Part shown: positions 47,476-61,000 of the stretch, one piece after another
Numbering within the stretch: position 1 is the stretch's first letter
How the letters are laid out: each line of letters opens with the position of its first letter
Assembly (NCBI GenBank): GCA_025331565.1
Contig: JAFREQ010000014.1
Coordinates: 6,218,501 to 6,282,500, forward strand
Length of the DNA stretch: 64,000 nucleotides
Source: Holacanthus passer
Taxonomy: Eukaryota > Chordata > Actinopteri > Pomacanthidae
Direction: 5' to 3'
Translations under genes and position numbers: made by a program
Notes under the pieces: model-generated
Databases searched by the model: none
Seen by the model: only the letters and a program-made list of their open reading frames with translations
What the model was told of the DNA's origin: nothing

Positions 47476-49639
47476 TGACACTAATCTTGGGCGCCCACCC
47501 GTGTTGATTGAAGATGCAGGTTGAAGATGAAGGTGCATCCAGGTTTTAGAATTTGTAGCTTTGCAGCTACGTCCATTTTTGAAGCATTGTAGTCCACCAC
47601 AGGCTCATTGGCTTTGTTGATATGGAGCTGAGGTGATTGTCAATCAGACCTCAGTATTTGTCTGTTAAAATACTTTATAAGTGAAGACAGCCCGTTTCTC
47701 TCTGGAAATTATTGGACTAACTGGAATCATACATGTCAATAAAGCGATGACTTCCATTTTGCCAAAAAATACATGTAATCCATTTAGTAACTTTGTTCAA
47801 AGTCCTCACTACGCATATTATATTAGTCTGTGTCTCTATGTTATCTTTTACATCACTACATTTTTCTGACAGATTCAGTTGTCAATTACTTTACAAATTA
47901 AGATTTTTACACACAAAACATATAAAGAGCTCATAAGATGTGTTGTTATGTGATGTTTTGTTATAAAGAACCAATTCTATACAAGTAGAGCTGAAACCAT
48001 TGGTTGATGGCAGAAAAAGAATTGGCAACTATTTTTAGACATTGATAGATATTTTGAACATTTTGTGGTTTCAGCTTCACAAAGGTGATGATTTGCTTCT
48101 TTTCCTTTAAATTAGTTCAATTTATTTTTGGTTTCAGTTTTGAGGTTTGGACTAATGGTTGGACACAAACAAGCATTGTGAAGGTGTCACTTTGGGCTCT
48201 GGGTAATCGTAACAGCATTTGTCACTGTTTTCGGAATTTTTACAAAGAAAACAATCAATCAATGAATGGAAAAAATAATGATAAGCAGATTAATCCATAA
48301 TGAAAATAATCATTAGTTGCTCTCCTATACAAATGATTTCAAAATGGCCTCCACCTCAACCAGCTACAACAGTAAAATCTATCTTGTACATATACTACTT
48401 TCACTTATACTATTATACTACTCATACTACTTTTACTTAATTAATGCTTTCAATGGAGGATGTTTATATGCAACAGAGTGTTTTTACATTGTGGTATTAG
48501 TATTGTGTTTTAAGTATAGGATCTGAATAGTTCCTCCACCACTGCTGAACAGTCATGAATGTAAATTGCAACGTGACTGGTTGGTGGCGGCACAAGTAAC
48601 CACTGTAATTCAAGGCGAACGCCATCTTAAAACAATGGTCAGGTTCTTATAAGAACACTGGAACAGGTTTGGCTTGCTGTAATCATTCCTCCTGTTCATA
48701 GTGGCTTGGAAGAGATCCCAGTGTAAAATGATTTCAGTGTAGTCCTCCATTTTGTGACATTCTATTAGAAAGAGAAAGAGGTTTGGAAACTTATAGTATT
48801 CTGAGAGAAATTTGGTGGCAAGACGACTGCAGAACGAAGCAGCCAAAAGAGAAACCATGAGTGAGTGAAAGACAGACGACACAGGCAAACATACAGTAAA
48901 TTCAATGGTTTTACCCTCTGTTTCATTTTTGTTTAATTCATAGCGAGATGTTCAAATGAGGAAGAGACACACATCATGATGAACACTTTAAAAGTTTCGA
49001 AAGTATCCGTAGGCTAAACCTGTGGTACACCTGTTGTTTTTGTAATGTTTACCAGACACACCCTTCCAGACATGCCCATGTAATCACACACCCATACAAG
49101 TAGACCCATAAATTGGACACAATGCAAAAACAAATCTTTGTCAGCTGAATCACTCACTCTCCACGCGATCGCAAACATCTAACTCTTAATTTACATCTCA
49201 CATGGAGGAGTACAGGTGTCACCTGTATAGCTCAGTAATGCATAACTCTGTAGTTACAAAACTGAAAACATATAAGGTAACTACAAAAAAACAAACAAAA
49301 TTGCATGCATTTACAAACACAGATCCATTCATGATACTGTACTGTAAGAAGTTCGCACATGCACACAGCAATAGATTCATGATAACATTGTCCAGGGAAT
49401 AAATCTTATTATTGGATTTTGATCACTGTGCCTCATTTCTGACTCATGTTGATCCTCTGAAAACAAAAAACGACATGATCCCTGCGCTTAAACTGTATCT
49501 TGGCACCTTTGAACTCGGCCCAGTCAGATCGCCCTTTAAGCCATGCTGTCAATCTGATGCCTTGAAGTTTTCTCACTGCAAAGCCATTTTGAATCTACGA
49601 ACAAATGAGTAGCTCACTACAGAGCCAAGCCACCGAGCT

Positions 49640-50805
49640 GAGGCCTGTACTACGAAGCGAGTTTAACGCACTCAGATTTAACTCGGGATTACCAAGGAAA
49701 GTCATGGTTGACAAACTCTGATTGTCTGAACTGGTGTTAAACGGTACTACGACGGCGATTAAGATGTCTGTTTGTTGAGTCGGTGTTAACTTAATCGGAG
49801 TCCGTACATATTCACAAAAAGGGGTGTGTTCGGCAGCATGGACGGTGTTTCTGCATGATGGCTCATGCTCCGTGTTTTTCCCTGGAAGAATGCTCTTTGA
49901 TAATGTCAGGATATGAGGAATTTAAAGAAACGTTAACAGCTAAATGAACACCGTGGAGGCCAACAGAGCCAGGGAGGCTTGTTGACTGCCGACAGAGTAG
50001 ATTCATTAGTACAGTATTCTTGTTCTTGTATGTTCTCTGTTTCCTTCTTATTTTATTTGTAATGATTGAGATGTAAGGGCACGTGAAATAGTCTAAATAC
50101 GTGAAAGCAATTAGGATAATTCATTATAGCCTACACATGGGGTACATCTGTGAAACTGAGCCATTACTCACTGTTAATGAATTAAGATCTACTCGGCTGT
50201 GGGGCTACCTGTATGAATGTAATGAATGTCATGCTGCTGTGTTAAGAATAACTTAATTCTAACAATCATTTCAGCTGCAGCCCCACCTGCAACAAGTCAT
50301 GATGAAATATAAAAGTATTCTATCAAGCGGCGTGTATTAATAGTCCTTATCATTAATACTGAGTACAGATGTGGTTTGTAGCCTACACATATACACTGTG
50401 TGTCCAACAGTGAAAGCTTTACTCCGGCCACTGGCTGTGGAGACGTCTGGCCCTAGAAGCTGGCAGAGATACTGAAATCAATATCTTTCATAGAGAACAT
50501 CATTGGGGTGAGCTCTGGTCTCTAAACACAATCTATGCAACGATGTCAGCTTGCTCAAATCATTTTTCTCCACCAATTGTGGGCGGAGGGGCGGAGCTTA
50601 TGCAGCATAACCTTGAATGTACCACGAAGATAAACTGCTCGGAGCAGTTTAGAGATGCAGGGTAAATTTCCACGACAGCATGCCTCGGGTTAAACGTATC
50701 CCCCTTCCGTAGTACAGGTTAATCGGGAAGTTACATCCAACATCACAAAGTTACTCTGGAACTTACCTGGATAAGCCAGTTACCTTGCTTCGTAGTACAG
50801 GCCTC
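49640..50805. mobile_element. Non-autonomous DNA transposon with 22-bp terminal inverted repeats
   Basis: The left end is GAGGCCTGTACTACGAAGCG+AG. The right end, read on the other strand, is GAGGCCTGTACTACGAAGCA+AG, so 21 of 22 bases match over a span of about 1166 bp. Related TGTACTACGGAAG and GGTACTACGACGG motifs occur just inside both ends as subterminal repeats. The interior has no transposase that I can read. The immediate flanks do not give a convincing target-site duplication. The CCTGTACTACGAAG terminus is familiar from fish genomes; I cannot assign the superfamily securely. Confidence 0.75.
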
Positions 50806-50919
50806 TACAGGTGTGAAGCGGTTTGGTAACACCTATGATAATCTAAATGCAAACAAAGAAGAGGAAAATCCAAGGAGTTCAGGTGCAGTAAAAATGAAAA
50901 AGTCTGAACTTTTTTAAGC

Positions 50920-51560
50920 AGGATGGCACGGTTGCTGCAGAGTTTAACACTTCACAGCAAGAAGGTTCTGGGTTTTCTCCACGGTCCAAAGACATGCAAG
51001 TTAGGTGAAACTCTAAATGACCTGTAGGTGTGAATGTGAGCGTGAGTGGTTGTCTGTCTGAATTACCCACCCACTAAGCATAGGTGATCGACTCCTTTCC
51101 TATTGCCAGTAGATGAGTGAAAAACAGGGAACAGCTGACGGCCAGTGACTATGTTATAGTGGTTACTTTTAAAAAAAAAAAACTTCCTTCAGTCTCTCTT
51201 TCAAACTCAATCCAGACTGAATGATGTTGCACTACATGTTGGTGCCAGATTAAAAAACAATAAATAATGTTCCTGCCAATTTACGAGCCGACGTCTGGGT
51301 GTCGTATTTCCATCACTGCCGAGCCAATAAATACCTGTGACTACTGAAGAGTGATTTGACCTGGGAATGAGTGCAGATTGTATCATTTCCCACTGTAAAC
51401 AGAAGCCAGATGTTGGTTGGTGATGGTTTTTTGTCCAGCCTGAAAGGACTATGTGTGATTGACTGGCGACCTCAGATTGTACCCCACCTCTCGCTTAATG
51501 TAATCCTGCAATCATCTCAGGATGAGCAGTATAGATAATGGATAACTTTTGATAGATGGA
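50920..51560 (+). mobile_element. Fish SINE split by intervening sequence
   Basis: 50920-51112 holds the 5' part (GGATGGCACGGTTGCTGCAG, CAAGAAGGTTCTGGGTTTTC, TCCAAAGACATGCAAGTTAG, TGTGAATGTGAGCGTGAGTG). About 51448-51560 holds the 3' part (TGATTGACTGGCGACCTCAG, CCCACCTCTCGCTTAATGTA, AGCAGTATAGATAATGGATA). These are the head and tail of a widespread teleost SINE, with about 335 bp between them that is not part of the consensus I remember. Confidence 0.55.
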
Positions 51561-52017
51561 CTTGGATTTCCCTTTTCTTTGCATTTGTGTGCATTTTTTC
51601 TCTCATGACTTTTCTCTCATTCTGTTCTCCAGTCTTCCTGTTTCACGTGGCTGCTCAACACCTGTCCTTTCAAGACAAAAAATGGGCACGAGAGATGTTT
51701 CCCTCTGGCGAAAAAAGGAGCAAATCGCAAACTTTCAATTATTTCATGTCAGCCGCGACGTGTTAGTGCAGGAAATGGGATGACTCATATTATTTGCATA
51801 TAGTATTCACATCGGGAAACTTGGAATGTCTCCATTGCCAAGAGTATTTAACAGTTTACTAGGAAAAATAAAGATTTTTAGTAAATAAAAATCCAGTGTA
51901 CTCAGGAAAACATTCAAAAGACACGGCAAAGTACAGCCAGGTCGGCCAGGCTTGGGATTTGCTACCCAAAAGAAAGGAATGCAAATATAGAGAGAGCGAG
52001 AGAGTAAAATTCAGTGT

Positions 52018-55000
52018 TTATGAAGATTTAGTTGCAAGGCATCTTTCCTCCTCATCCTCCTCCTCTGTTTCTTCATCCCTGGTATGGGGAACAGAGGTCA
52101 GCAGCAGAGTGTCGGCATGGACTTCTTCATCATCAGACTGGATGACGGGTGTGTCGACTCCACCTCCGCTGGTATCGCTGGAACCAGAGGACGTAGAGGA
52201 CATGCGAGACTTTGAGCCGCGTTGAACTTCGTTTTGCCGTTTCAAAGGTGCGCGCTCCCTGTAGACCACCTCTGCCTCTTCATCGTCCTCATCTTCGTCT
52301 TCGTCCTCACCCTCTGTGGGCAGAAGGTGTTAGAACTTGTCTGTACCTATTCTGTCAGAGATTGTTATTTCAGCAGGGTTCACTGTGGTTATTCAAAGTT
52401 TCCCATGCATAAAATTGATACAGCAAATAGATTTGCACGGGATTAAAAAAAAACCTTCTCTGTAGTTAGGTCTCAAACCTCTGCATGGAAATACAATTTA
52501 AAGTGCAGATGAATTTTAAAGTCTCTTTATTTATGTGTTTTTATTATGTGTTGGACAATTGACTTCACTCATAAAAAAAGTTGTAGTTGATTGTCAGATG
52601 TTGATTAACAGGAATTTTGATGACAAATAATTCTCAACCAGTAGCAAAACCACAAATCATTGAACGCCGGCCGTGTGGCTTTCTTCATTCATGTGAAGCC
52701 AGATAAGAAACCTAGATAAGATTAAATGTTTTTTATTTTCCATCAGATGGTACGAGAAAAGCAGCTCACAAGTAGAATTAATAGACTCAGGAATTCTTAT
52801 ATTGTTTCCGTCCATGAAAGCCGCCTAAAATGTTCATCTATATTATGGGGTGCCAAATGTAAAAACTTGATTACAGTTTTCAAACTGTTATATTTTCAAT
52901 ATTTAGTTCATTTTCTTCACATTTAGCTCATTTTGCACACATTTGAGACATAAATTATTTAAAAATTTGGTTATATGTGAACGAAAATCAAATGTTAAAT
53001 CTAAATATTAAATCTAAATCTAAATATTAAATCTAAATGTTAAATCTAAATGTTAAATGTTAAATCTATCAGTTAGATTAACAAAAAAACAAAAAACCCC
53101 CAGATTTATTCTGTATACAACGTATGAGTTATAAATCTTTGGTTTTATGTTACATTTGTTGACATGTTAAATTTCCTGCTTTTGTAAAATCTACATTTAA
53201 GCATTACAACAATGGCTTTAAGAAACATAATGTACAGTGGCGATGGGTTGGGCTCAGAGGCGATCGGTGCACCTGGTAGTGGAGACGCCAGCACTCCTTC
53301 GTCTGCTCCTGAGCCTGAGTTGAGGAAGACATCGAGGGCCTCCTGGTCAGAGACGTCCATCAGGTCCATCTGCTCCAGGACATCCACATTCACCTCCATG
53401 GAAGAGATACTTCCCATGGGAGCTGCATACACACACAGAAAACACACACTGTTTATGTCAAATGCAATACATACTGTATAATCTGAATCTTGACACTATG
53501 TCTATGTACAGTACATCACGGGGCATATATTGGCTTACGGTGTGCAGACTCAATATGACAGTGGAATAAGGAACTAGCTTTGGAGTCACAGACACATGTT
53601 TTGTAAATGTTCAGGTGTATTTAAATTGTGTTAATAAAAAGTGCAATTCAACAAAGCTATTAACCCATAAGAACCCACGGTGACATGGGTGTAACAAACA
53701 CCTTAAATGACCTGAACTCATGAAGTTCTTCTACTGAGCAAAGCAGAAACAGTTTGCCATCAGCAAGTAACCTTTAAAACATTTCACACACACTTTTCAA
53801 GTCACCTCAAGCCAGTTTGATTTGTACAGCGAAATATTATGAGTTTTCCTCAAGGGGTTTTACAATCTGTACAGTATACCACACCCTCCAACAGACCCTC
53901 AATTCTGATAAGGAAAACCTCTCCCAAAAAAACATTAAACAAGGAAAACAACTGAATGCCCCCAGGACGAAATGCCATGTAAGAATAGACCGTCACTCAC
54001 GTTTCTTGCAGTCGATCTGCAGGTGAGCAGAGGGCAGGTAGTTGTCCACATCGTGCTGGTAGACCTCTTCAAAGAAGCGCTGTCTCTCCCTCAGCTTCAA
54101 GTGCTGGGCTGAATCATTGTCCAACACCCTCTGAGAGTTGTCTGTCTCCGCTGACCACCGAAACAAGACATACAAAAAAAAATCACAAAAAAAAATTCGC
54201 TTCACTGTCTTTTAATGCAGCATTGTGTTGATTATTTCTTCAAATGCAAAAGAATCAGTTTTTCTTGACAGCAGATAGAATAAGAATCATCTGTCTTATT
54301 CTGCCTTATATTGAGGATCTTTATTGTCAGATCATTTATTCAGATCTGTTATTCTCTTGTTTAAAAAAGAAACAAAACACTGAGCGCCTAGTGGTTTATG
54401 GATTAAGGCACTCACCATGAACTGCTTTTCTTGTTGCCATTCCCCATCTCCCTACCTCTTCTTTCCTGTCATCTCTCTACTGTCTTTTATCAATAAAGGC
54501 GTGGAATTCAAAATTTTAAAAAGGGGAGATTTTAAAGTAAATAGACAAGGACATGTTTGTGGTTGTCTGATACTGCTTGCCAACCTCTTATAGGAATCTA
54601 ATAGACAAAAAATGATATCTAAGTTGTCAACAGGGTTGGTTTCTAAACCACAAGTCAGTGCACGGTCTGGATGCCAGTGCTCTGGGAATTTATTATATAG
54701 AGAAGTCCTGTCAGCTCTCATTGTTAGCTGCAGGCTTTTGCTTCTCGGGTGCCAAACCTCCAAACATTAAAGCAACAGAAGCACCGAGTGCCAAGAAAAA
54801 CACATAAAAGGACTGAAGTTATTGTGTGTGACATGTTGTCAGTGCTACATACGTTGATAAATTAAAAGAAAAGATTTTTTACAATTTTTTATATTTTTGA
54901 AAGTAAATACTAATTATTATTAACATGGCATTTCAACTGGCTTCAGTCAGTGAGTAATTTGCACTCGCGGATAAGCCCTAATGTCTCTCATAAAAGAAAT

Positions 55001-58000
55001 GAAGTAATAGTCCCACTTGTCATACTTTTCTCTACCCTTCTCCTTTCTTTTTTCACTTTCCTTTCTCTGACTTTTCTAGATAAGAAAATGTTCTCATGAT
55101 ATGAGTCTGGTCCCTCGTGGTCATGATCAAACTCACATGCAGTTTGAAAGTCAAATAAATTTTGTTGGACCCTCATGCAAATGTCTGTGCATGGCATTTG
55201 CATGGATGTGCATGTGTCTAACTTACAGTACGTAGAAATGCTTGGTGTGCCTTTTGGCTGGCTTTAAGGGTTGTTGGCATTGATTTGGAGTGTGAAAGTT
55301 AGGATACGCAGTTGTCAACGTTATGCAAGTGCCATCATGAGCTACAGTTATTCCTTTCCTGATGTTTGCAAACTCATGTTTGCAACCAAGGAGTTCGCCA
55401 TTGCAAACCTCGCAACCTAGCAATATGTGACATTACTGGGATAATTTTCTATTTCAATGCGTGACGGTACAGACATGCTTTGAAAAACAAGAGAACATCT
55501 GTCCTTAGGTTTACCTCCAGCATTGACCTCTGCCAGGCTGACCAGCTGTGGTTGTGTAACCGTGCTACATCCTCCTCAGCACACATTGTGCCTTCGCCCA
55601 GTGGGCTCCATGAGCTGACACTTTGACTCATGTCACCAGTGTTTTACTGTGTGTGTGTGTGTGTGTGTGCGTGCACGTTCACATAAACTGTATGTGTGTG
55701 TGGAATTCGGCATTCATGTGTGTGCATGTATCTCTATGCGTGCTATTTAGTTTATGCTCATTTTATCACCCGGTGCGTGTAACATATGTAACAAGCTTCC
55801 ATGACTAACATATTTACAAGCTGCCAACAGATGGATCCAGCGTGCACAGTAACAGCATTCACTTTACTTGGTCTACAGACCTTGAGTGCAACTTTTCTCT
55901 CATTTGAAAACAAACACATTTGTGTCACCCACCCTTCCTCTTCAGACAGTTTCATCCCTGGAGACACAGCTAGTTAATCTGTCAGTCACAGCCCTGGAGT
56001 GGGGTGTGTCCCCTCTCATGCACGAACGACGGCCCTTTATTCTGTCATTCTCACTCTCTGTCAAGCTGTCTGTGGAGGCAGGATACTACTCTGCAGTTCT
56101 CACTCTGATATTTCAACAGTTGCTGAAGTAATGGGGAGTCAATTACATAACTGTGTAGTTAAATGCAAACCAGTGTTCAGTGCTGAAGTGTGTATCTTTT
56201 GGTTAGTACTTGTGACATCAGATCACCAAACTCAGAACTATACATTGATGACGTTTCTTTACGTTACAAACGCAAATGCATTTTTTGTCAACTGACCAGT
56301 CAACTGGTCGTTGCAGCTGTAGTCAAAGAGTAGATTCACCATTAGCCCACACCCCAAGAAACATATACATGCCCTACATAAGTCAACTGCCCCATCAGCA
56401 AAAAGAGCAGCGTGACTGAGTTACTCGTGACTCGTGAGATCGAGGCTTGTCATCATATTTAGAGGACATACTCTTTAATCAATGGTCTCAACATGCCCAA
56501 ATGCCACCTCCTTGCCACCTGCCTGTGTCCATGAGCAGTGGAAAGCTTTAGACAAGCTTTAGTTACAGTTACAATAGGCTGTATCAACAATGACAAAGCT
56601 TCTGATGATGATGAAACTACACAGCTTACGTAAACTTCGGTTTTGCCTGCCGGCCTTATGGGTCTCTCTCTCTCTCTCTCTCACTACTCAAGTTGAGATA
56701 GCCAGTGGACATGCCCAGCCCACGCATGAACTCAGCTGCATGTCTCCATCTGTCTGCCCCTACGTGGGAGAAAAACATGTATGTAAAAGACTGACTCATC
56801 TAGATAACCTCTGAGTTTTCTTCCACCCTGCTGTGGAAGATGTGTAGGAGGTCTCCATGCAAATTGGCTGAGGTTAAATTACTACCATGCTCTGTTTGAG
56901 ACCCAGATGGTGTTGCTATCTTCCACGGGGCAATCCCTCGCTTTCGACAGGGGTTATTAACCGCCAACGATCCTTATGCGATATTTTTTCCACTTTCAGT
57001 CTTCCAGTGTTCAAATCCAATGCTCTTGCATACAAGTTTAAGTCTCTCAGATGAAGTTGAAAGGAGCAAAAATCTCTTGAGATACAGTTCCGGAGAGAAT
57101 GAGCAATCCTTGCATAATCAATAACGGTAAAAGGGTGACACTGATGTTCAGGACAAGTTTTTACAGGTTTTTTGCAAGGGTCGGTGTGCACAAGGTCTGA
57201 TGAAACAGTTAAACGAGACAACTCATCTAGTTTTTTGGCTGCTGCTTTACACTCTATCTAGGCTACGAAATACAGGTCACATGGAGCGGATTTACTGTAG
57301 GTGGGTCAAGGAACAGAGACCAGCTGTGATGGCTGACTGTTGCTTTGTAAGGGAAGTGTTGGCCTCGCGAAATGAAGCGACACAGCTTATGGATGAGAAA
57401 ACAAAAATAAGGTACCAGTCTTCAAATCTGCTGGTTCCACATTGATTTACCAGATTAGCACTATGTCTACGACTGCTGACTCTGGCTTTGTTACAACCAC
57501 TGATGGACAGTGAAAACAATATATTTTGAAAAGAAAGCCAGAATTAATAATTCAGTATGGCTGCTGTGTGCAAAAAGTGGTTCTGGCAGTGTCTTACATC
57601 TCAGACTCATTCTGCTGATGATTACCCTGGGACAGAGTTGCAGTGTTGGTACCATTACCACTGCACAACCGGATCCAGGAATTAGAACCTGAATCTCAGT
57701 TCAGGGACACACCACTGCTTTCAGAGACAGAGCCTGTGATAAGATGTTGACTGAGGACTGAAGGCTGAACCTCCCCAAATGAGATTGTGATGTTTTACAT
57801 CATTACAAGTTCCCACGATTGTGTTGCAGCAACACTGGCACTGACCTCTGAGACTATTCACTACATTTCACTGCAGCTGTTTCGGCGTGATCTGTGGCTC
57901 AGGGAGACTCACAGGTCATACTTGACCTTTGTTAACCTTTGGGTGCATGGATTCTACCCATAGAAAGAGCAATCTATTATGCTTATGGATTAAGTGAGTC

Positions 58001-61000
58001 ATTTCCCCAACAGTGTGCCATCAGCATGCTCTGTTAAACATTATACTATTAACATATGAAATGAACAGACTACATAGTGTGGCTTGCTCACATACAGTGT
58101 TTACAGTCTATGATCATTCTGTTCACTATTCATTTATTACCTACGCCCGACCAGTCCTATTACATACTTGTTGAGTTGAATCCAGGTTTCTAACAAATCC
58201 TGTAACCCCACAATATGTTATAATTAATGACACACCCTTTGCCTTTGGAAACAATGCTTGGTTGCCTCTCTTGGCAGTAAGGCATGCTAATGTTTGGAGC
58301 TCATGTTAAAGCAGACAAACACACAATTTAATTCATTACTTTTACTTTTGCTTGGATTTTTGGTTTATGACATACATCCCCATCCACACATTTTGACATG
58401 AAGAAATCCAGTCTATGTCAATGAGTCAATAATATGATTGAACTTTGTTTGTTTGCATGTTGACACCTAAAATTGGAAATATTGAAGTTAACCTCCAGGA
58501 AGTTGGTAACTATGAGTGGCAAATTTGAGAAGAAAATACAAATGCATGCTCTTTTTCCTTTGGAGGAGGAGAGGGGGCTGAAAATGAATGTTGACCTGCT
58601 TTGACATGCTAATTTTTGAGTTGCAATATAACACTCATACAGAGGCTCCTGTGTTTTGTTCAGCATTTGGAAAAACATAAGAAGCTGTATTTCACTCTGG
58701 CTTGAGACAGTTGTTGTAAACCACCAAGTTAAGCTTTACAGTATTTAAAAAAAGCTGCCTCAGAAATTCCATAACACTTGTGATCTGTGACAGGACTTAT
58801 GCCCCCCGCCCAGAAATCCTTGCTCCGTCTCAGCCCACACCGAACCATAATTACCTAGGGCTTACTGTTATATAACACTGGTACAATCCTTCAACTGCAC
58901 ACCCGACAACACTGGACTCCTACTGCATTGTAGTGCGAGCTTACTTCCTTGTTTGTGTGTACATGCGTGTAGGATGTCTGTGTTGGCTGAGTTTATGAGA
59001 AAGAAAGAAAGAAAGAAAGGAAGGAAGAAAGAAAGGGAACTGTGGTGTTATGCAACCTGAGCCTGCTGTGCATTATTCCTGGTATAAAGTAACTGTAGTG
59101 TCAGTGATTTGAGGCAAAGGGCTTTACTGGGTCTGCTTGCCTCAGCTAAGCCTCATACTGACAAACACTAGGGCGCAGTGACGCCATGCATTTTTGTGCA
59201 TTTGTTGTGCGTCAAGCAAAACACACGCTGAATAGAAATCATTTCGTTGGCTTTGGTATGACAAGAAAACCTTTCTTTTTTCTTGTTTCTTTATCCTTTT
59301 TTTTTCAACCACCCTGATTCTTTTGCCTTCAGACATTTACACTCCTGCACTCTGGATCAGATCATCAGCACCTCTTCATATTAATAAAACTAACATAAGA
59401 TGTAGAGGTGGTGTGTGTGTTTCAGAGACGGGTGGGGGTGTGTGGTCCAGGGCCAGAGGTGATCGTTAAGCTGAAGCACATGATTTTTTCATCCTTCTGA
59501 TTATTCTTCCACAGTCTGATCCTTTTGCCACTTCCACTGCTCTGCTCCTGATAATCCACACTAGTCTAGTCTTTATATTCGATTCAAATATGACACATCA
59601 GCCTCTCAGGTTGTTTGATTTTGCACCAGCATGCTATGTGCAACTGTGTCTCTCTGCTGTCTTCTTTCTGGCTGCCTTATCAGCATCTTTTGATGATGAA
59701 AACATTCAGCTCTGAATTTCTACGCCATTAGCCTTTCTTTGTCATGTTCATGGTGCAGTCATACATCAAGGGTCCTGGGAACTGCACTGAAAGAAGGAAA
59801 CAAATGTTCCTATTGAACCAAAGAGTCACATGGTGAAGCATTCAATCCCCTTGTGGCAAGCGGAAAAAGAAATCCCATGATCATCTTTCTGTTTTCAGTG
59901 AACACAGAGGCTGGGTGTTTGTGTGTGAGAGAGAGAGAGCTAGTAAGGGAATTGCACTGCATGGCCAGTCACATTTGACAGCCCATCTATCTCAAACTCC
60001 ACCCCTCCTCTCCCGCAGCTCCGAATTCCCCCCAGGGGCTGACGATAGTGTCACCCAGCTCTCAGCAGTTTACGGCCACATCATTTTTAGGTATTACTGC
60101 TATTATTTACTGAAGCAATCGCTCTCCTCTGCCGGCCTCGTAGCCACAGCAGTCCATCAAGCATAAATCATTTATGAGTGAGATCACTGCACCACAACAG
60201 CAACCTCCCCCGCGATGCTTCCCCACTCCCCTCTCTGCCCACACACACATATCCATAAACATACAGCCACGTAGTAGACAGTAAATCCAGACCGGTCGCG
60301 TATGATACCACCATCGCCATCATACTACGTCATACTGCAGGAGGCTGGAGCCTGGAGCAACATATACTTTACATGAACACATCATTTAAAGTCCACATCC
60401 ATTTTATTGCTTCACTATCATAGTTCAGGTTCATATGATCCCGAAGCTGTGATTGTATCTTGAACCTTGTCTGACCACTCGCTCTGTAAGTGTCTAATCA
60501 GATAGTGTATTCCCAGGCCTTCCCCATTCCCACTCCCATTCCCAAAGCCATTAAGGCACTTCACTGAGGGCTAAATGCAAAGATGACCTCCAGCCATGTC
60601 CACTGTTCCCTATTTAGGTCAATCAAAACAGGGCTTTCAGTAGTCTCCACAGAGCTCATATGTAGCCTCCAGTCTGTACACATTAAGGAACGCTGACATG
60701 CACCCCCACACAGAAACGTATTCATTAAAGTAGCAAGTAGAATGGGAGAATAGAAGATTATTCTCCTAACACTTAAAAACAAAAAACAGCTCATTAGAAA
60801 GCAAGACAATGTCCCTGTGGCAAGCAGGTAGCAGTTAGCATGTCTTTCCTTGTTCTATATAAAGACCTTCTTCCTTTGGCTTAGTCAGCCTCTAAGAAGC
60901 AGTTGTTATCCCTTCACTGTGATTAAAGCTCATCTGCATCAACAGCGTCGCACCACCATCAAGGCTGTCAGGCAAACTTAGTTAAAAAGAGATGGCCTCC

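Larger units (their letters stand above)
44311..49639. other. Intergenic between the right cadherin gene and a DNA element; no gene
   Basis: Begins with the presumed promoter region of the right cadherin gene. It contains repeat-like sequence at 44935-45425 and 47218-47475. Open frames are short, AT-rich and unsupported. Text at about 48560-48640 (GGTTGGTGGCGGCACAAGTA, GAACGCCATCTTAA) also looks repetitive. I see no coding gene. Confidence 0.5.

Noticed and set aside
55449..55631. A possible alternative first exon of the dysbindin-family gene
   Set aside because: Its only donor leaves phase 0, whereas the next exon needs phase 1; joining them gives an early stop.
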